From Trogon surrucura (lineage: Eukaryota; Chordata; Aves; Trogoniformes; Trogonidae), in the NCBI GenBank assembly GCA_020746105.1, contig CM036658.1, forward strand, positions 29,661,099 to 29,725,098: a stretch of 64,000 bases of DNA, in the 5' to 3' direction. Within the stretch, counting starts at the first letter, position 1. Each line of letters opens with the position of its first letter. Below the pieces are notes generated by a model that worked only from the letters and a program-made list of their open reading frames with translations, did not search any database and was not told the origin of the DNA. Made by a program: the position numbers and the translations under genes. Shown here in pieces: positions 1 to 12,979 of the stretch.

Positions 1-2806
1 AACAGTCTATAATAACAAGAAAAAACCCACTAAACCTTTCAAAACCAATAGAAAACCAAGCCATCTGATGAATATTAACTGACAGTGGATACTGAAAAAT
101 TTAAGAAAATTATTATTTGTATTTCACAATTTGATAATATTTGGTTTATTCATAATTTTGCTAGTCTTCAGGGAGATACAGTGAAATGTTTCTGAGCTCT
201 CGACCATCCACTCCAAGAATCAAACACCCTACACTGAAAGGATTTCGGAGGGCGGTTTCATCATGAAAAGGTCACAAATAAGTAAAAAGGTACTGGCAAC
301 TGCAGCACCTTCCAGCTCAGGTGGGAATTTCTTGCTGTCTCTTGCCGATACAAATCAATTCTGCTATTCTAATTTCATGTAAATATTTTAATCTGCATTT
401 AACTATAAAAGTCTACTTAATTAAAAATATATTAAGAACCCAATATGACTAGACTATGTCACATATGGGTCTGTATTTGACTACTGTCTGCATAACATGT
501 TACTCCTTGCCTGCTCAAGTTTTCAAGGTGCAATGGAAAATCTCAAGAAATGAGTATGTATTGCATAAAACAAATTATTTGAATGTAACATCCGTGTAAA
601 AGCTCAATCTCTGCATAAGTTTCTTGCCGGTACTGAAAATACAGTTAATAACTACCTTTACTCCCTAACAGCTTACCAGCTGGCTGGCTACTAGTACCAT
701 CAGCGACTAGTGATGGCAGTAGCCAAACTGCTCTTATGGATTAACTCTAATTAGTATCACTTGAAAATATGTTTGCAATATTTTATATACATGATGTTGA
801 ATTAAAAACTCATCGTGTCTTCTGCAGTTGTAGACTGTTCCTACATTGTGTCTTGGAAAATGCCTGGCACTATTAAAAACCTTCTGACAACTGAAGTGCC
901 TTAATATGAACTTCTAATTGTCTAATATCAGGCTGTCATTATTTCAAAAGTTAAAATTTCACTGATCACTAGTTCTGATTTCTGTTATCAGCAACGGAAA
1001 CTGATGATTTGGATACGAATATTAATGACTTTTGTTCTTGTTTTAATTTAGTGTGAACATTAGTACGGATATTACTTAGAGGCTTATGTTTTAAGCAGAT
1101 GACATCCATCAGTCCCCTCCAATCTAAACCACTGCACGTTACTGTGACAGCCAATGGTAACAGAAGAGGGGAAAAGTTAACTTCATGTACAAGACTGTAA
1201 AAGAACAAGAGCTGATTGACTCTTCCAGCAGAGGGAGATGTTCTTTTAAAGTTTATCAGCAATTAAAAAGTGCTAACCAATTTACCCCTGTACCTTTTTA
1301 ACAAAATCAACCTCATAAGAGAAGTCACTGAATGTGCCTTATTAGTGATATTAGTGATATTCTCATGACAATCAGAAAAAAAAAGATTCACACCAAATGG
1401 CTGTAAGAGAAAAACATACTGATGATGGAGCAAGCTGTGCTGACAGCCATCAAAATCAATCAGGCCTTACTCCTTTCCAAAAACAAAAGTCCTTTCAACA
1501 GCAATATGTTTTCACCCACACAATAGATGTAATTTCCAGATGCTAATGATGCTATAAATATCATGAAGCAGGAAAGAAAAAATTATTACAGTCTTCAATT
1601 TAACAATACTAACTACATATTAAAAAATAATAATTGAAAAATGTTGCCTGAATCATTCTCTCTGTCTCAAAATCTGGGCTGTGTTTTCATTTCAAAATTT
1701 ATTTCTAAAAGTCTCACATCACACTACAGTTCTATTCTCCTCCTTAGGCCGTTTTCTTTTACAAACCTTCTTGAGAATCAGGGAGGTCCTGAGCAGTGCA
1801 GGCTCCCACCTATTCTCTTTGAATGCAGCTCACTGAACGTTAGGTTGCAGTTCACCATTCTTCCAGTTGTGCCATTGCAACCGTGAATGATAACATAAAT
1901 GAGATCTGTGAAATTTTTACTATTTTTACTACTCTGATCTGTGTAAACATAGAATGCTCTCACTCTTGCCTTGCCTCCAAAACAATTATCTTTTGACTCA
2001 GAAAATTTCTATGATCCCTTTCAATAAAACAGCATTCACATCAATATAGTTGATGGTGCAGAGAACTGGGAACATGTCTAGAGGAATACCTTAATCGGGC
2101 TTCATCACCAGAGAAACAGATGTGAAACTACACTATAGGGCATTTTTAAAGCAATCAGGGTGAGAGCAGAGATTCTGTATATTCAAAAAGGCTGAGATTT
2201 ATTGTTGGTATATTTAGATGTCTATATGTCTGAGTCATTCCTGATGACTCCTCTTACAGTCTGTGGCAAAATCAGAAACCAAATAGGTGGATCAGGAACT
2301 TTAAATGCAAGTTTCCAAAATGACTGTGATAAATACAGGATGGCAGGTGTCTTTTTCAACTAGATAAACAATTCAGATACAGGCATGTACAGTAAAGGGT
2401 TATGAATCTGATGAGCTGATTCTTCCGTAGTCTGTCTAAATAGAGGTGAGTTAAATAAAGTCTCCTTATATTTCTTCTACAACACTCTTGATTGGTAAGG
2501 TCAGAACAACTTTGGAAAGAATAGCATTACTTTCCCCATTTTAGGCACAGGAATTGAGGCACTAGGAGGTCCGCCAACGTCAGTCAGCAGCTTTTGCAAA
2601 AATCAGGAAAAACGTGCAAACCAGTCTGGACTTCTAGTTGCTACTCTTGCTGGGTGAACAGAAATCATCACTGCCAGTAAGTACACAGCTCATTTCGCAT
2701 CTCTAAAATTGCGTGTCAGTTCATACTTCACAGTTTCAAGTGCTTTGGATATTACCATCTGAAATGGATGCTGCTTTTATTTTCACAGTGCCAGGAGGAG
2801 ACTCAC
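1..2806 (-). other. SNX24: SNX24 intron 3 (partial)
   Basis: This stretch follows the exon 3 donor on the minus strand. I looked for the next SNX24 exon and did not see it. The sequence is AT-rich, with only short chance ORFs and no recognised repeat. Confidence 0.7.
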
Positions 2807-2911
2807 CTGCAAGTACAACTCCAAGCCTTGCCGTCGCTGCTCCAGGACCTTGGGCACCCAGTTTCTCACATGCTTTGAAGGGATCTCAGGAGTTCTTATG
2901 AACTTCTTGAG
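2807..2911 (-). CDS. SNX24: Sorting nexin 24, exon 3 (PX domain, C-terminal half)
   Basis: This is an internal coding exon of 105 bases (35 codons, phase 0 at both ends). On the minus strand it follows a pyrimidine-rich TTTTGTTTGCAG acceptor and ends CAG before a GTGAGT donor. It encodes residues running from LKKFIRTPEIPSKH to QRRQGLELYLQ, which I recognise as the second part of the SNX24 PX domain. The run contains the proline-bearing loop (TPEIPS) and the RRQGLE-YL helix that closes the PX fold. SNX24 is a small, nearly PX-only sorting nexin; PX domains bind phosphoinositides on endosomal membranes. The reading frame joins exactly to the exon at 10666-10749. There is no frameshift or stop, so this looks like a functional gene. 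The gene name rests on remembered similarity; SNX22 is the nearest alternative. Confidence 0.88.
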
Positions 2912-4758
2912 CTGCAAACAAAAGGAAACACAGACAGAAGCAAAGTATAATAGCATGCCTTTAAACATGCTTATGTTAGAGATGAGGCAGTAGAGGTAAA
3001 ATAATCATGCATAAAAGACATAGCATGGCAATGAAGCTACACACCACCAGCTCACTAAAGTAAGTGCATACTTCACACCTACAGATCCTTCACATCTAAG
3101 AATGTCCACATTTAGCCACCCTGGACAGTGAAGCAGAATCCTACCAACAGCTTGTTGGGACTCACAGCCTTAAACCAAAAATGCAACAACTACACGACCA
3201 TACTTGAAATGAGTCAACTGCAGATGATACCTCACAACGTCACTGCAATGCAGCCACTCATTACCTTGTTAAGTGCAGTGACAAAACAACACGGCAATTT
3301 CTAACTCTGGATTTAGACAACTATGAACAGGTGGGAGAAGTACAGGTACAAGAGCCAACCATTTCTCTGCAGATGAGGCAAGCAAAATATCTGTGCTCTC
3401 AAATTGCACCAGCAGATTGATAGTTGTGTTTAACATCCTGTACAGAGAAATAGCGAGATTGCCAATGAATATAGTTCCAAGAGAGGGCCACAACTATTTC
3501 TCTAAAGATTCCCACAAGAAAGCTTTTCTAGATATATATGGACATGTGTGTATGCATACACATGAGTGCATATAGATAGAGAGAAACATATATTCCAACA
3601 CTAAGATCTCCTTGCTAGAGCAACTTATTTTTTCAAAACAAAACAGAAGACTAATGTTTTCCTCAAAACTACAGAGAAAAATTATAACTAGAATATACTC
3701 CATTGCATTCTAATAGAAGGTGACATTAGACATTCTTTCTGTTGCATATTGCCTCTGAGTAAATCTGAGGCAAGGAATGCAAGGAAAGAAACTCAAAATT
3801 GACTTTGACATGCTTACCCATGGGGGACTAAGAATTTACATTTCATCTTTGAGCTTGCTGAGATGTCACTATAGGAAAAAGCAGTGCCAACGTATCAATG
3901 TCGTTACAATCACAAGTAACGAAGCTGCAGCAAGAAAACCTCAATTGCTCTGGAAATATTTTGCAACTTCCTTATTTCTTAACAGTGCTAAATTACAATT
4001 AAATGTGAAGTGAGAAAAATAGCCCACCAAAACAAAACCCCAGACCCATGTATTTTTCTTAAAGCCAGAATATAACCCCCCTTTTTTTCCTTTAAACTGG
4101 TCAAGAATGTTCAAGTAGCTATGGTTACAGCTGTTGCAAACTATGACAGAACCCGCAGATGAGTAATAAATGAGGAGACTACTCCAGATGAGGGGAGACA
4201 AATCTGAAACAATCCAAGTGTTCACCAAGGCCTAGTTACTTATGTGATAAATACTCTGTGGCTGGTACCTCAGCTGCTGATTAACAATCCTTTTGTGCTC
4301 CATGGCCCTGCTATATAAAGCATCCAAAACACAGTGGCTTAAATGTGCACGCACAGGTGCTGTGTTTAGCTATAAAGCACATGCTATACAGATATACAAA
4401 GAATAAATAAGAAGCCCACTTTCCTATGCTTACAGTAATCCAATAAATATTCCAAAAAGTGATCATTACAATGTCAAAAAATATTAAGCAAATTTATGTA
4501 CGTGTAAGGTATATTGCTTCACAATGTTGTCCCTACACATGAGATATTTATCTTGTCTGCAATACCGTCCTGTCCCTAACACTGACCTAATGCCTGTTTG
4601 ACATACCGTAGCTTCTATTTCCCACAAGACTAAAAGATGACTCAAATTACCAAGAATTATTTCTCCAAGTGTGAAAAGTCAATGATTTAGAATGCACACT
4701 AATTATTCTAAAATTACAAATAACTTGCAAAACAACATCTGTAAAATTTAAGATTTAT

Positions 4759-5172
4759 GTAGGGAGTGGAGCATCTCCCTTATGAGGAAAGGCTGAAGGA
4801 GCTGGGTCTCTCTAGCTTGGAGAAGAGGAGGCTGAGGGGTGACCTCAGTAATGTTTATAAATATGTCAAGGGGGAGTGTCAGGAGGACGGAGCCAGGCTC
4901 TTCTCAGTGATGTCCAATGACAGGACAAGGGGCAATGGGTGCAAGTTAGAACATAGAAGGTTCCACAAAAGCATCAGAAAAAACTTTTTCACTGTGAGGG
5001 TGACAGAGCACCGGAACAGGCTGCCCAGGGAGGTTGTGGAGTCTCCTTCTCTAGAGACATTCAAAACCCGCCTGGATGCGTTCCTGTGTGGCTGCCCTAG
5101 GGGATCCTGCTTTGGCAGAGATTGGAGTAGATGATCTTTTGGGGTCCAACCCCTGACATTCTGTGATTCTGT
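4759..5172 (+). mobile_element. CR1 LINE 3' fragment
   Basis: This is the C-terminal end of a CR1 reverse transcriptase ORF plus the CR1 3' tail. Residues such as [20 protein letters not shown] and [17 protein letters not shown] are typical of the CR1 ORF2 C-terminus. The copy ends in the standard tail (tagatgatctt, then acattctgtgattctg). It is 5'-truncated, as usual for target-primed reverse transcription. It is closely similar to the inverted copy at 12980-13526. Confidence 0.9.
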
Positions 5173-5430
5173 TATTTCACTGTAGTAGTTTTAACACTAT
5201 CACCTTTAGCATTCTGGTATTTAAAAAGAACTGCCAATATTTAAAACTGTAAAGGAAAAAAAGTAAAAAAAGGAATTACGGAATAAACACAAATAAATGG
5301 TTGTATCTTTAACTGTTCTACACATAGAAAGAATTTATTTATTTCTAAAAAAACTCTCCATATGAGAATAATGTAACTTTTAACCAGACTTGAATACAAA
5401 ACTGTAATGTGAACAGTTCATAACTTAAAA

Positions 5431-5808
5431 GGCCTGGTGAGGTCTCCCCTCAATCTCCTCTTCTCCAGGCTAAACAGCCCCAGATCCCTCAGCCTTTCCT
5501 CATAAGACTTATGTTCTAAGCCCTTTACCAGCTTGGCAGCTGCCTCTGTACCCTCTCCAGCATCTCAATGTCCCTCTTACAGTGAGGGGCCCAAAACTGG
5601 ACACAGTGCTCGAGTTGAGGCCTCACCAAAGCGGAGCACAGGGGCATGATCACCTCCCTGCTCCTGCTGACAACACCATCCCTGACCCAGGCCAGGATGC
5701 CGTTGGCCTTCTTGGCCACCTGGGCACACTGCTGGCTCATGTTCAGTCACTGTCCATCAACACCCCCAGGTCCCTCTCTGCCTGGCAGCTCTCCAGCCAC
5801 TTCTCCTC
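5431..5808 (-). mobile_element. CR1 LINE internal fragment, lacking its 3' tail
   Basis: The minus strand encodes the CR1 segment around [20 protein letters not shown] and [18 protein letters not shown], up to the [13 protein letters not shown] region. Unlike normal truncated CR1 copies, it stops before the 3' UTR and tail, so the 3' end has been lost. It belongs to the same subfamily as the copies at 26112-27845 and 36625-37552 and shares their one-base deletion (5741-5754). Confidence 0.88.
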
Positions 5809-6959
5809 AAGTCAGAAAGGCTGAACCCAAGAAGGAGACAAATATAGCCGTATTCTTATAAATGGCTTTGTTTAAAAAAGAAAATTAATCAAAACAGTCA
5901 TTCTGATGAATTAATAATGTCCTATATGAGCAATGGAGTCTTCTTTTCTCCGCCTGATGCCAGTGGGGCATGTCCTTCTCTAGAGAAAGGCACAATCTCC
6001 CTTCAGCCTCTAGTCCCATTTTCTACCATGGCTGTTCTAGAGAAGCTTTATTTCTCCTGCTCGCTACAGATATCTCCAGCACTAAGGGCACCTTGAATAT
6101 GCAGTAAGTCTAAAGATGCCTTTCCAATTGCCATGTACTCACAGTAATTTAGAGTGAAACTTACATTTTAAATTAAAGTGGAAAAGAGGAACAGAAAATA
6201 AATACGCTATCGGCATGCTGAAAGCAAATTGCTACCTGGATCCAAGTATAAATAGCATCACATGGGATCTGAACAAATTGTTCACAAAGGACAACCTAGA
6301 TACAAGTTCAAAATACTGCTCTCCGGTAAAAAATGTTCAAATATACACTTTACTTTTTAAAGAGCGTCGCGATTTTCTGCTCTAACACAAAACAGAGCAG
6401 AAAGAGTAAAACTGTACACTGTATTACCAGAGACCACTTTCTCCAGAATTTCTGTAACACTAAAATCAACAAGAAGGGTTCAGAGCACAAGCTTTTCAAC
6501 CAGGTTCACTGACATTTTACAACAACTTCAAGAAGTAAGACTTGAAAAAAGAGGTATATTGTTGCCAAAATATGCTGGGTGCTTTGCATCTGTACAGAGA
6601 ACCAATAAAAAAAAGTCACTATAAATTTCACAGAGTTATATAAACAGACAGCAAGCAGATAAGGATAAAGATGAAACAAACTGAAGAGTGGTGCAAAGTG
6701 TCTGGTTAGAATACCAGTTTTTCATGTTTGTTTATTTTGTTACTATTTCTGAAGAGAGAGACAAAGGCACCATCGTTTGTGTTTCATCTGGTGTTCTAAG
6801 GAGAAATCTCTGCAAAGGGAGTTGCTGCAGAGGAAGCAGCGCAAGAGGAGAAAAATCTGAGAAAGAGACTGCAGTCATTCATTACATTTGTGTGCAGTAA
6901 TTGTGAAACTCCAGAAATTACACTGAAATTAGACAACAAGGGGAAGGAAAAAAAAAAAG

Positions 6960-8407
6960 GAGGCTTCAAAGCTTTTTTTGCCTCAGTCTTTAATAATACT
7001 GATAGACCTCAGGCTGTCCAGTCCCCTGAGTCAGAGGACCATTAGTGCGGGAATCAAGAATTTCCAATTGTGGCCACTGAAATTGTAAGAGACCAACTGC
7101 ATCAGCTGAATGTTCACAAGTCCATGGGGTGCAGTGGGATTCACCTGAGTACTGAAGGAGCTAGCAGACGTTATGGCAGGAGCCCTCTCAATCATTTAGC
7201 AAACATCCTGGGAGTCTGAAGAGGTCCTTGCTGACTGGAAGCTATCGAGAGTTATGCGAGTTTACAAGAAGGGAATGAGAGAAGACCCAGAGAACTACAG
7301 ATGTGCTAGTCTAACGCCAGTTCCTGGAAAAACTGTGGAGAAGATCATATTGCATACTACTGAAAGGCTTTTAAAGAACCATGCAAATACTAGATACAGT
7401 AAACATGGGTTCACAAAAGGAAAGTGCTGTTTAACTAATTGGATATCCTTCTATGATAAGGTCACCCATCTCCTGCGTGAAGAGAATCAGAATCATTTTG
7501 GTTGGAAAAGACCTTTAAGGTCATCAAAAGTTGTGAATGTAGTTTTTCTGGATTTTAGTAAGCCTTTGAATGCCATCCCTCATTTTTCTGGACAAATTAT
7601 GCAGCTGTGGGATAAGCAGGTTCATGGTGCACTGGGTGAAGAACTGGCTGAAAGGCAGAGCTCGAAGTGTTGCAGTCAATGGGGTTACAATCTGGGGGTG
7701 ACAAACTGCCAGTGGTGTTCCTCAGGGCTGAATCCTAGGGCCAGTATTCCCTAGGCAATGTATTTCTTAATGATCTGGATGTAGGAGTTGAACACACCAT
7801 TAGCAAGTCTGCTGATGATACTAAGCTGGGAGGTGATGTCAACTCTCTAGAGGAATACGAGGTCTTGCAGAGGGATCCAGACAGACTGGAGCACTGGGCA
7901 ATTATCAGTGGCATGAAATTTAACAAGAACAAATGCCATACTCAGCACATGCTGGGGGCAAATATAAACTGTGAGAGAAGTAGCTGTGGCGCAGACGTGC
8001 AGAAAGAGATCTGGGGGTCCTGGTCTGCAGCAGGCCCAATGAGCCAGCTGTGTGTACCCTGGCAGCCAAGGGGAAAAACGCTGGGGTGCATCAAACGCAG
8101 CATGATGAGCTGGTCAAAAGAAGTGACTGTTCCACCGTACTCAGCATTGGTGTGGCATCACCTTGAGCATTGTGTGCAGGTCTGGGCCCCACAACTTAAG
8201 AAGGATATGAAGGTGTATGAAAGCATCCAGAGGAGGGTAAAAAAACTGGTGCAAGGGCTGGAAGGCATGTCCTGTGAGAAGTGCCTGAGGACTTTTGATT
8301 GGTCCCGCCTGGATGCAATCGAGTGTAACTTGCTACAGGCAATTTAGCAGGATGTTTGAACTAAACAATCTCTAGAGGTCCCTTCCAACGATTCTGTGAT
8401 TGTGTGA
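6960..8407 (+). mobile_element. CR1 LINE, old, broken reverse transcriptase
   Basis: This copy begins near the CR1 phrase tttgcctcagtctttaat and ends at ggtcccttccaacgattctgtgattg. In between are RT landmarks: PVPGKTVEKI, a degenerate FLDFSKPLN, the RT catalytic region as SADDTKLGG, and the SALVWHHLEHCVQVWAP segment. Several frameshifts and stops separate these pieces. A short CR1-like sequence in the opposite orientation interrupts it at 7483-7527. Divergence from the other copies marks it as one of the older insertions. Confidence 0.85.
7483..7527 (-). mobile_element. Minute CR1 3'-end insert nested in another CR1
   Basis: About 45 bases read agaatcagaatcattttggt and then ggaaaagacctttaaggtca. 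This is the extreme 3' end of a CR1 in minus orientation. It interrupts the RT frame of the plus-strand CR1 just before the FLDFSK motif. The boundaries are approximate. Confidence 0.6.
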
Positions 8408-8587
8408 CCTGTGCTCTCCCAGCGTGTGTCCCCTCGGAGCACAGCGCCTTGCCACTTGGTGGTGTTACAGAGAGACTTTAGCAGAATTCTTAGTTCCAGT
8501 CCACAGCTGGAAGGATCAAGATTCCCCAGACAAAATCAGCAGCTCCCACAAGCTCCGCAAAGGCCAAAGGAATACCGCTTGCTATTC

Positions 8588-9110
8588 TGCAGGCAGTTTT
8601 GGACCCCAAAATTTAAGAGGATGTCAAGGTACAACAAGGTGAACGCCTCCAGGAGTGCAACTAAACTGGTGAAAGGGCTGGAAGGCATGTCGTACGAGGA
8701 GCAGCTGAGGACTTTGGGTTGGTCTAGCTTGGAGAATAGGAGGCTGAGGAGTGACCTCATTGCTCTCTACAGCTTCCTGCAGAGGGGAAGCAGAGAGGGA
8801 TGTGCTGAGCTCTTCTTCCTGGGACCCACCAAGGGCATGCCCGGGAATGGCTCAAAGCTGCATCAAGGAAGGTTCTGACTTGACATTAGGAGGCACTTCT
8901 TTACCGAGACGGTGGTCAAACACTGAACCGGTCATCAATGCCCCATGCCTGTCAGATTTTATGAGGCCTTTGGACAATGCCCTCGATAAGACACATCTGA
9001 ATTAAAACAGTAATTTCTGGTTAGCTCTGAATAGGTCGGGTAGTTGAGCTCTGAATAGGTCAGGTAGTTGGACTGGATGACCGTTACAGGTCCCTTGTTG
9101 CAGCTTAAAT
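8588..9110 (+). mobile_element. CR1 LINE 3' fragment with TTCTA-type tail
   Basis: This encodes the CR1 ORF2 C-terminus (VKGLEGMSYEEQLRTLGWSS, ENRRLRSDLIALYS). It is followed by a 3' UTR containing gaggcctttggacaatgccctc and tggactggatgaccgttac. The UTR differs from the attctgtgattctg type seen elsewhere, so this is another CR1 subfamily. Inside the tail is a 24-base tandem duplication (9023-9046 and 9047-9070). The copy runs directly into a CTATC microsatellite. Confidence 0.85.
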
Positions 9111-9165
9111 CTATCCTATCCTATCCTATCCTATCCTATCCTATCCTATCCTATCCTATCCTATC
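9111..9165 (+). repeat. (CTATC)11 microsatellite
   Basis: Eleven perfect copies of CTATC follow the CR1 3' end. They probably grew from the short tandem tail that this CR1 subfamily leaves at insertion. The array is followed by the imperfect cctattctactctac. Confidence 0.95.
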
Positions 9166-10665
9166 CCTATTCTACTCTACAGGAGACAGTCTACTTGGGT
9201 AGGGTGCATCTAAATCCTGATTTTCCCCTCTTAATGTTTCCTAACTTATTTAGTTATATAGTCTCTACTCACCTGCTTTACTTTCAATGGAAGGATTATT
9301 TTCATATATAAAACAAAGCACGTGTGTATTGCAAGGCTTGGTGGTGTGCGAGTGAATTTTATTACTAGTTCTAACACCTCCTCATGTGGTATCACATTCA
9401 ATGTGAACACAAGGGAGAAAATATCTGAGATATGTTTGAATTAAACAACAAAGAAAGAAATTACTATTAAGTAGTGGTAGCTGATACCACAACAATAAGG
9501 AAAAAAGCAAGGACTAGCACATCTTAATTACGGTGCAGTAAAGCAAAAAAAATATTTTTTTTGATTTTTGAGGGCTAACAAACAGATGGCCTTTTGTTGA
9601 CCCAAGTTTGCTTATACCCATACACCATATAAGGCTAGCAAAATCCATCCTCTCTGCCACTAGGATAATGATTCTTCCCTGAATAAGATGATTCCTGAGC
9701 TGAATCAAGGCCACCAGCAAACACACAGATGTGGGTAAGGTGTGCTGACACAGCAGTGGCAGGAGCTGAAGATGCTTGTGCGCCTCTCTGTCATTTGCAG
9801 CTTTGCAATGCTGAAGGCAAGCAGCATCAGCCAAAGCAGTTGAGAGTGCACACATTCCCTCCACTGCCACTGAGAGCTACAAACTAGCAAATGTTCAGTT
9901 GACCCAGGTCCTAGGAATGAAGGACTGAGGCTCTTCACCACAGCCCCACTGCTGGAAATGAGCTGCAATGCTTTTCCAGAACTGTCCTTCACAGTATTTG
10001 GCCTCCACAAGGCAGAAAAAATGTAAATTTGCCTTTCAGCTGCACAATAGTATCATTCAGTTTAGCTTGAAGGAGAGAAATCATGCTTTTAACAGTGATC
10101 AAAACAACGCAGAGAACCAGTAGTAGATAACCAATCTTGAAAGTACTGAGTTTTCATCTACCTATTTTATACAACATTCATTATATGAATTCAGAGAGTG
10201 AATTCAGCAGAGTGAAATGGTCTACTCAGTCTTCTCCATGTCTAGCTTCTTGGTGTATACAAGTTATTTCCTCAGCTTTACATCTATCAGGTTAGCAGCA
10301 GAATTTATAGAACTGACAAATTATTTGCCTAACTGGATAAAACCCAAAATGTATTTATTTGCTATAGGAATGTAGTTATTTTGTGATTTTACAAGAAGAA
10401 AAAAGACATACTACAGACAGCATTTTAGCAATACAGCATGTCAACATTAATCAAGAAGAAAAGGAGAGGTTAGTAACATCTAAGAAGTCATCATCCCCTT
10501 CCACAAAATAGAGAAGAATCCAAGTTTTTTGGAAACTCCTTTTCAGAGACATGAATCACAAGATGTATTTAAGAGAAACCATGTATAGTAACCATTTCAG
10601 GACAGAAGAAAACATCAAAACTAAGGCAAAGCAAAGTTACATCTTGTAAAGAAAGAGATCATTAC
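9166..10665. other. Unique intronic DNA, nothing recognised
   Basis: AT-rich sequence within SNX24 intron 2 between the CTATC array and exon 2. Two overlapping minus-strand ORFs near 9514-10010 have no motif I recognise and are treated as chance. Confidence 0.6.
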
Positions 10666-10749
10666 CTTTTTATGAAGTGCATGAAATTCACTATACCTCT
10701 TCTCCACAAAATGCTTCCTTCCACTCATTAGCACCTCTATTTTAAAGAC
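10666..10749 (-). CDS. SNX24: Sorting nexin 24, exon 2 (PX domain, phosphoinositide-binding part)
   Basis: This is an internal coding exon of 84 bases (28 codons, phase 0). On the minus strand it lies between a TTTATAATTTTCAG acceptor and an AAG/GTAATG donor. The encoded residues begin [14 protein letters not shown] and end SEFHALHKK. They contain the KRYSEF motif; in PX domains the Arg-Tyr of this motif helps bind the 3-phosphate of phosphoinositides. The exon joins in frame to exon 3 after a 7754-base intron. The short first exon, encoding the N-terminal strand of the PX fold and expected in a GC-rich promoter, was not found up to position 64000. Nearby stretches show no similar constraint. 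Confidence 0.9.
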
Positions 10750-12979
10750 CTGAAAATTATAAATGATAAAAAGAAGATTAATGTTACTTGCACAAACAGT
10801 TCTGTGACATGGTTGTGACTGCACATTTTACTGCAGACATTACAGTAAGTAGTCAAAAAAACCCTTTGATGGTTCATGAGGCACAGAAGCACAAGAATTA
10901 ATGGGAAGTATGGATGAATTTTCTGTTAACAACTTTGTTCAACAGACTCACAAAAAGAAAAGTTAAGCTTGGGCTGCATACTGTACATTAAGAACTAAGC
11001 ATTAAAATATTCCCTTTCAGAAATATTTACTGCTTTTTAGTAAAGCTAAAAAAAACATTTTTAAAAAATGATGGTAGGAAGAAAAAAAAAGAGAGAAAAG
11101 ACATGAAGATTCATTCTTCCTCCCTCTTATAATACAACATATTGACACACACATGTTCAGTAAGAACTGGATAACAGATACAATATGTTATGCCTGGAAA
11201 ATGAGAAGTAAATGCAAACACTGTATCATAAGTTAATTTCCTCGTCACTTACAAATTCATCCGTAGTCTCAATTGAGTTTGTGCTACTATTTACACCCTA
11301 GGAAGAAAAGACAACAAAAACCAACAAAAGAACCCAAACATGGCAAATGCTTGTTTTCTTTGTATGATACATGTGACAGCTTTTGTTGCTGCCTCTGGAA
11401 GGTTGAAAGGCCAGGAGAAGAAGCTCTCTGGATCCACTAATTAGCAGTCACTAGCATGACACTTTCTTGATTCTCAGGTCACCGTGTCAGCTCTGAGGGC
11501 AAGTGATGAGAAATATTTTGAAGTACTCAAGAAAACACAGTCTATTAAATGAAGACAAAATCAGCAGAAAAGCAATACAGAAAAGGTGCCTGGCCCATCT
11601 AGGAGTTCTTTGTTTTCTGTTTTGCTCAGAAAATGCTGGAAATAATTATTTCCAGGACAATGAGAGACAATGTTCAGGACAGATGATTACATCAAGACCC
11701 AAGACTAAGGCCAAATAAAAAGTTCTTTGAAATAAATTTTCAAACAGTGTTTATGCCTGAATGCAGAAAAAAGGGGTTCCTGTCACAACATTCTCAGCTA
11801 GCATTGATCTGAGCAAACATACAGAAACCATGCTGGATAAACATATTCTATTGTCCACTAGAACCTGCCTTCCAAACAGGTCAAAATGCTATGGTTTTCA
11901 CCAACTAGCCAAACCACATTAGAAACAGACAGCATCTTATTTAATCCAGACTGAAATGCATCTAACTTTGTTTGAATGCAGCATGGATGGGACTGCAGTC
12001 ATTTCACACCGATGTTTACATTACTAAAATTAGTTCAGATCGTCGTAATAACTTGTGCTACATTCTACCTCTTTGAAAAGAGCTATTTCTGAGTCCTAAT
12101 TGCTGTGAGCAGACAACCTTATTTGGGTGCATTGATTATTTTTTTCCCCTCTCTATTTAGACTATTTTGGTAGAACAGCTATTGGCTATTAAACAATTTT
12201 CCACTACATGTGAAAAAACTCTAAGGCACCATTAGGAATATCTTGTAAGTTCAGAACTGTAAAGAGAATCACATGCAAAGAAAAATCAATGTAGGCTTTT
12301 TCTTTACTTGAGATCTAACATCCTAATTATATGAGAAGAAAGGATTATTTACATTTTATATTCTATACACTGCATGGAAGAAACAGTTCTGCAAGAACAA
12401 AATGCTTTGGACTGCACAGGAAAGCCACTGCTTTGCAGCAAGTTTGAAGGATAACTTGGTAGGAAGGACAGTTAACAGACTAGGCAACTAGTTAAGTTAG
12501 AAGTGACCATGAGTCACTAGTTAAGATATTGCAACAGTTTTGAATTAACTTGATATTAAGCATTCAGGAATCAAGAGAAACTCATAACATCCACTCACAT
12601 CTCGGTCAGCTAAGAGCTACCGCACCACGGTTAGTTTAGCAATTCTGTGGGCGACAGGGTTTGCCAAGCAATTCAGAGAAGACCAGGGGGCTCCTGGCTC
12701 AGCTATAAGCACTCCCTTGACAAGTAACTTTCTTGTGAATCATGGCTTGGCTTGTGCAGTCCCATTTTGGTTTTAGTCATACATCTGCAGCTTCAGAGAA
12801 ATGTCTCTCTCTCTGGAGTCTATAAACCCATCATTTCATAAAGGAGAACAGTTAGAATATGGGGAAGAAAGGAAATATAAATTCTCCTATGAACCTTCTT
12901 TTCAAAGCACATGTCTATTTTATTGTGTTTCTTCACTGTTTAAGGAATTACAGAAATGGCTTCAGAACACCAAAAAGTG
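10750..12979. other. Unique intronic DNA, nothing recognised
   Basis: AT-rich, no repeat family recognised and only short ORFs without motifs. Confidence 0.6.

Larger units (their letters stand above)
2912..10665 (-). other. SNX24: SNX24 intron 2
   Basis: This 7754-base intron lies between the two recognised SNX24 exons and starts GTAATG and ends CAG on the minus strand. It holds four CR1 fragments (4759-5172, 5431-5808, 6960-8407, 8588-9110) and a CTATC microsatellite. The rest is AT-rich and shows no convincing coding sequence. Confidence 0.85.

Noticed and set aside
1..2806. Next SNX24 exon (exon 4)
   Set aside because: No matching residues with splice sites could be found on the minus strand; it probably lies left of the window.
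9111..9165. CRISPR-like array
   Set aside because: It is a simple 5-base microsatellite without spacers, in a vertebrate genome.
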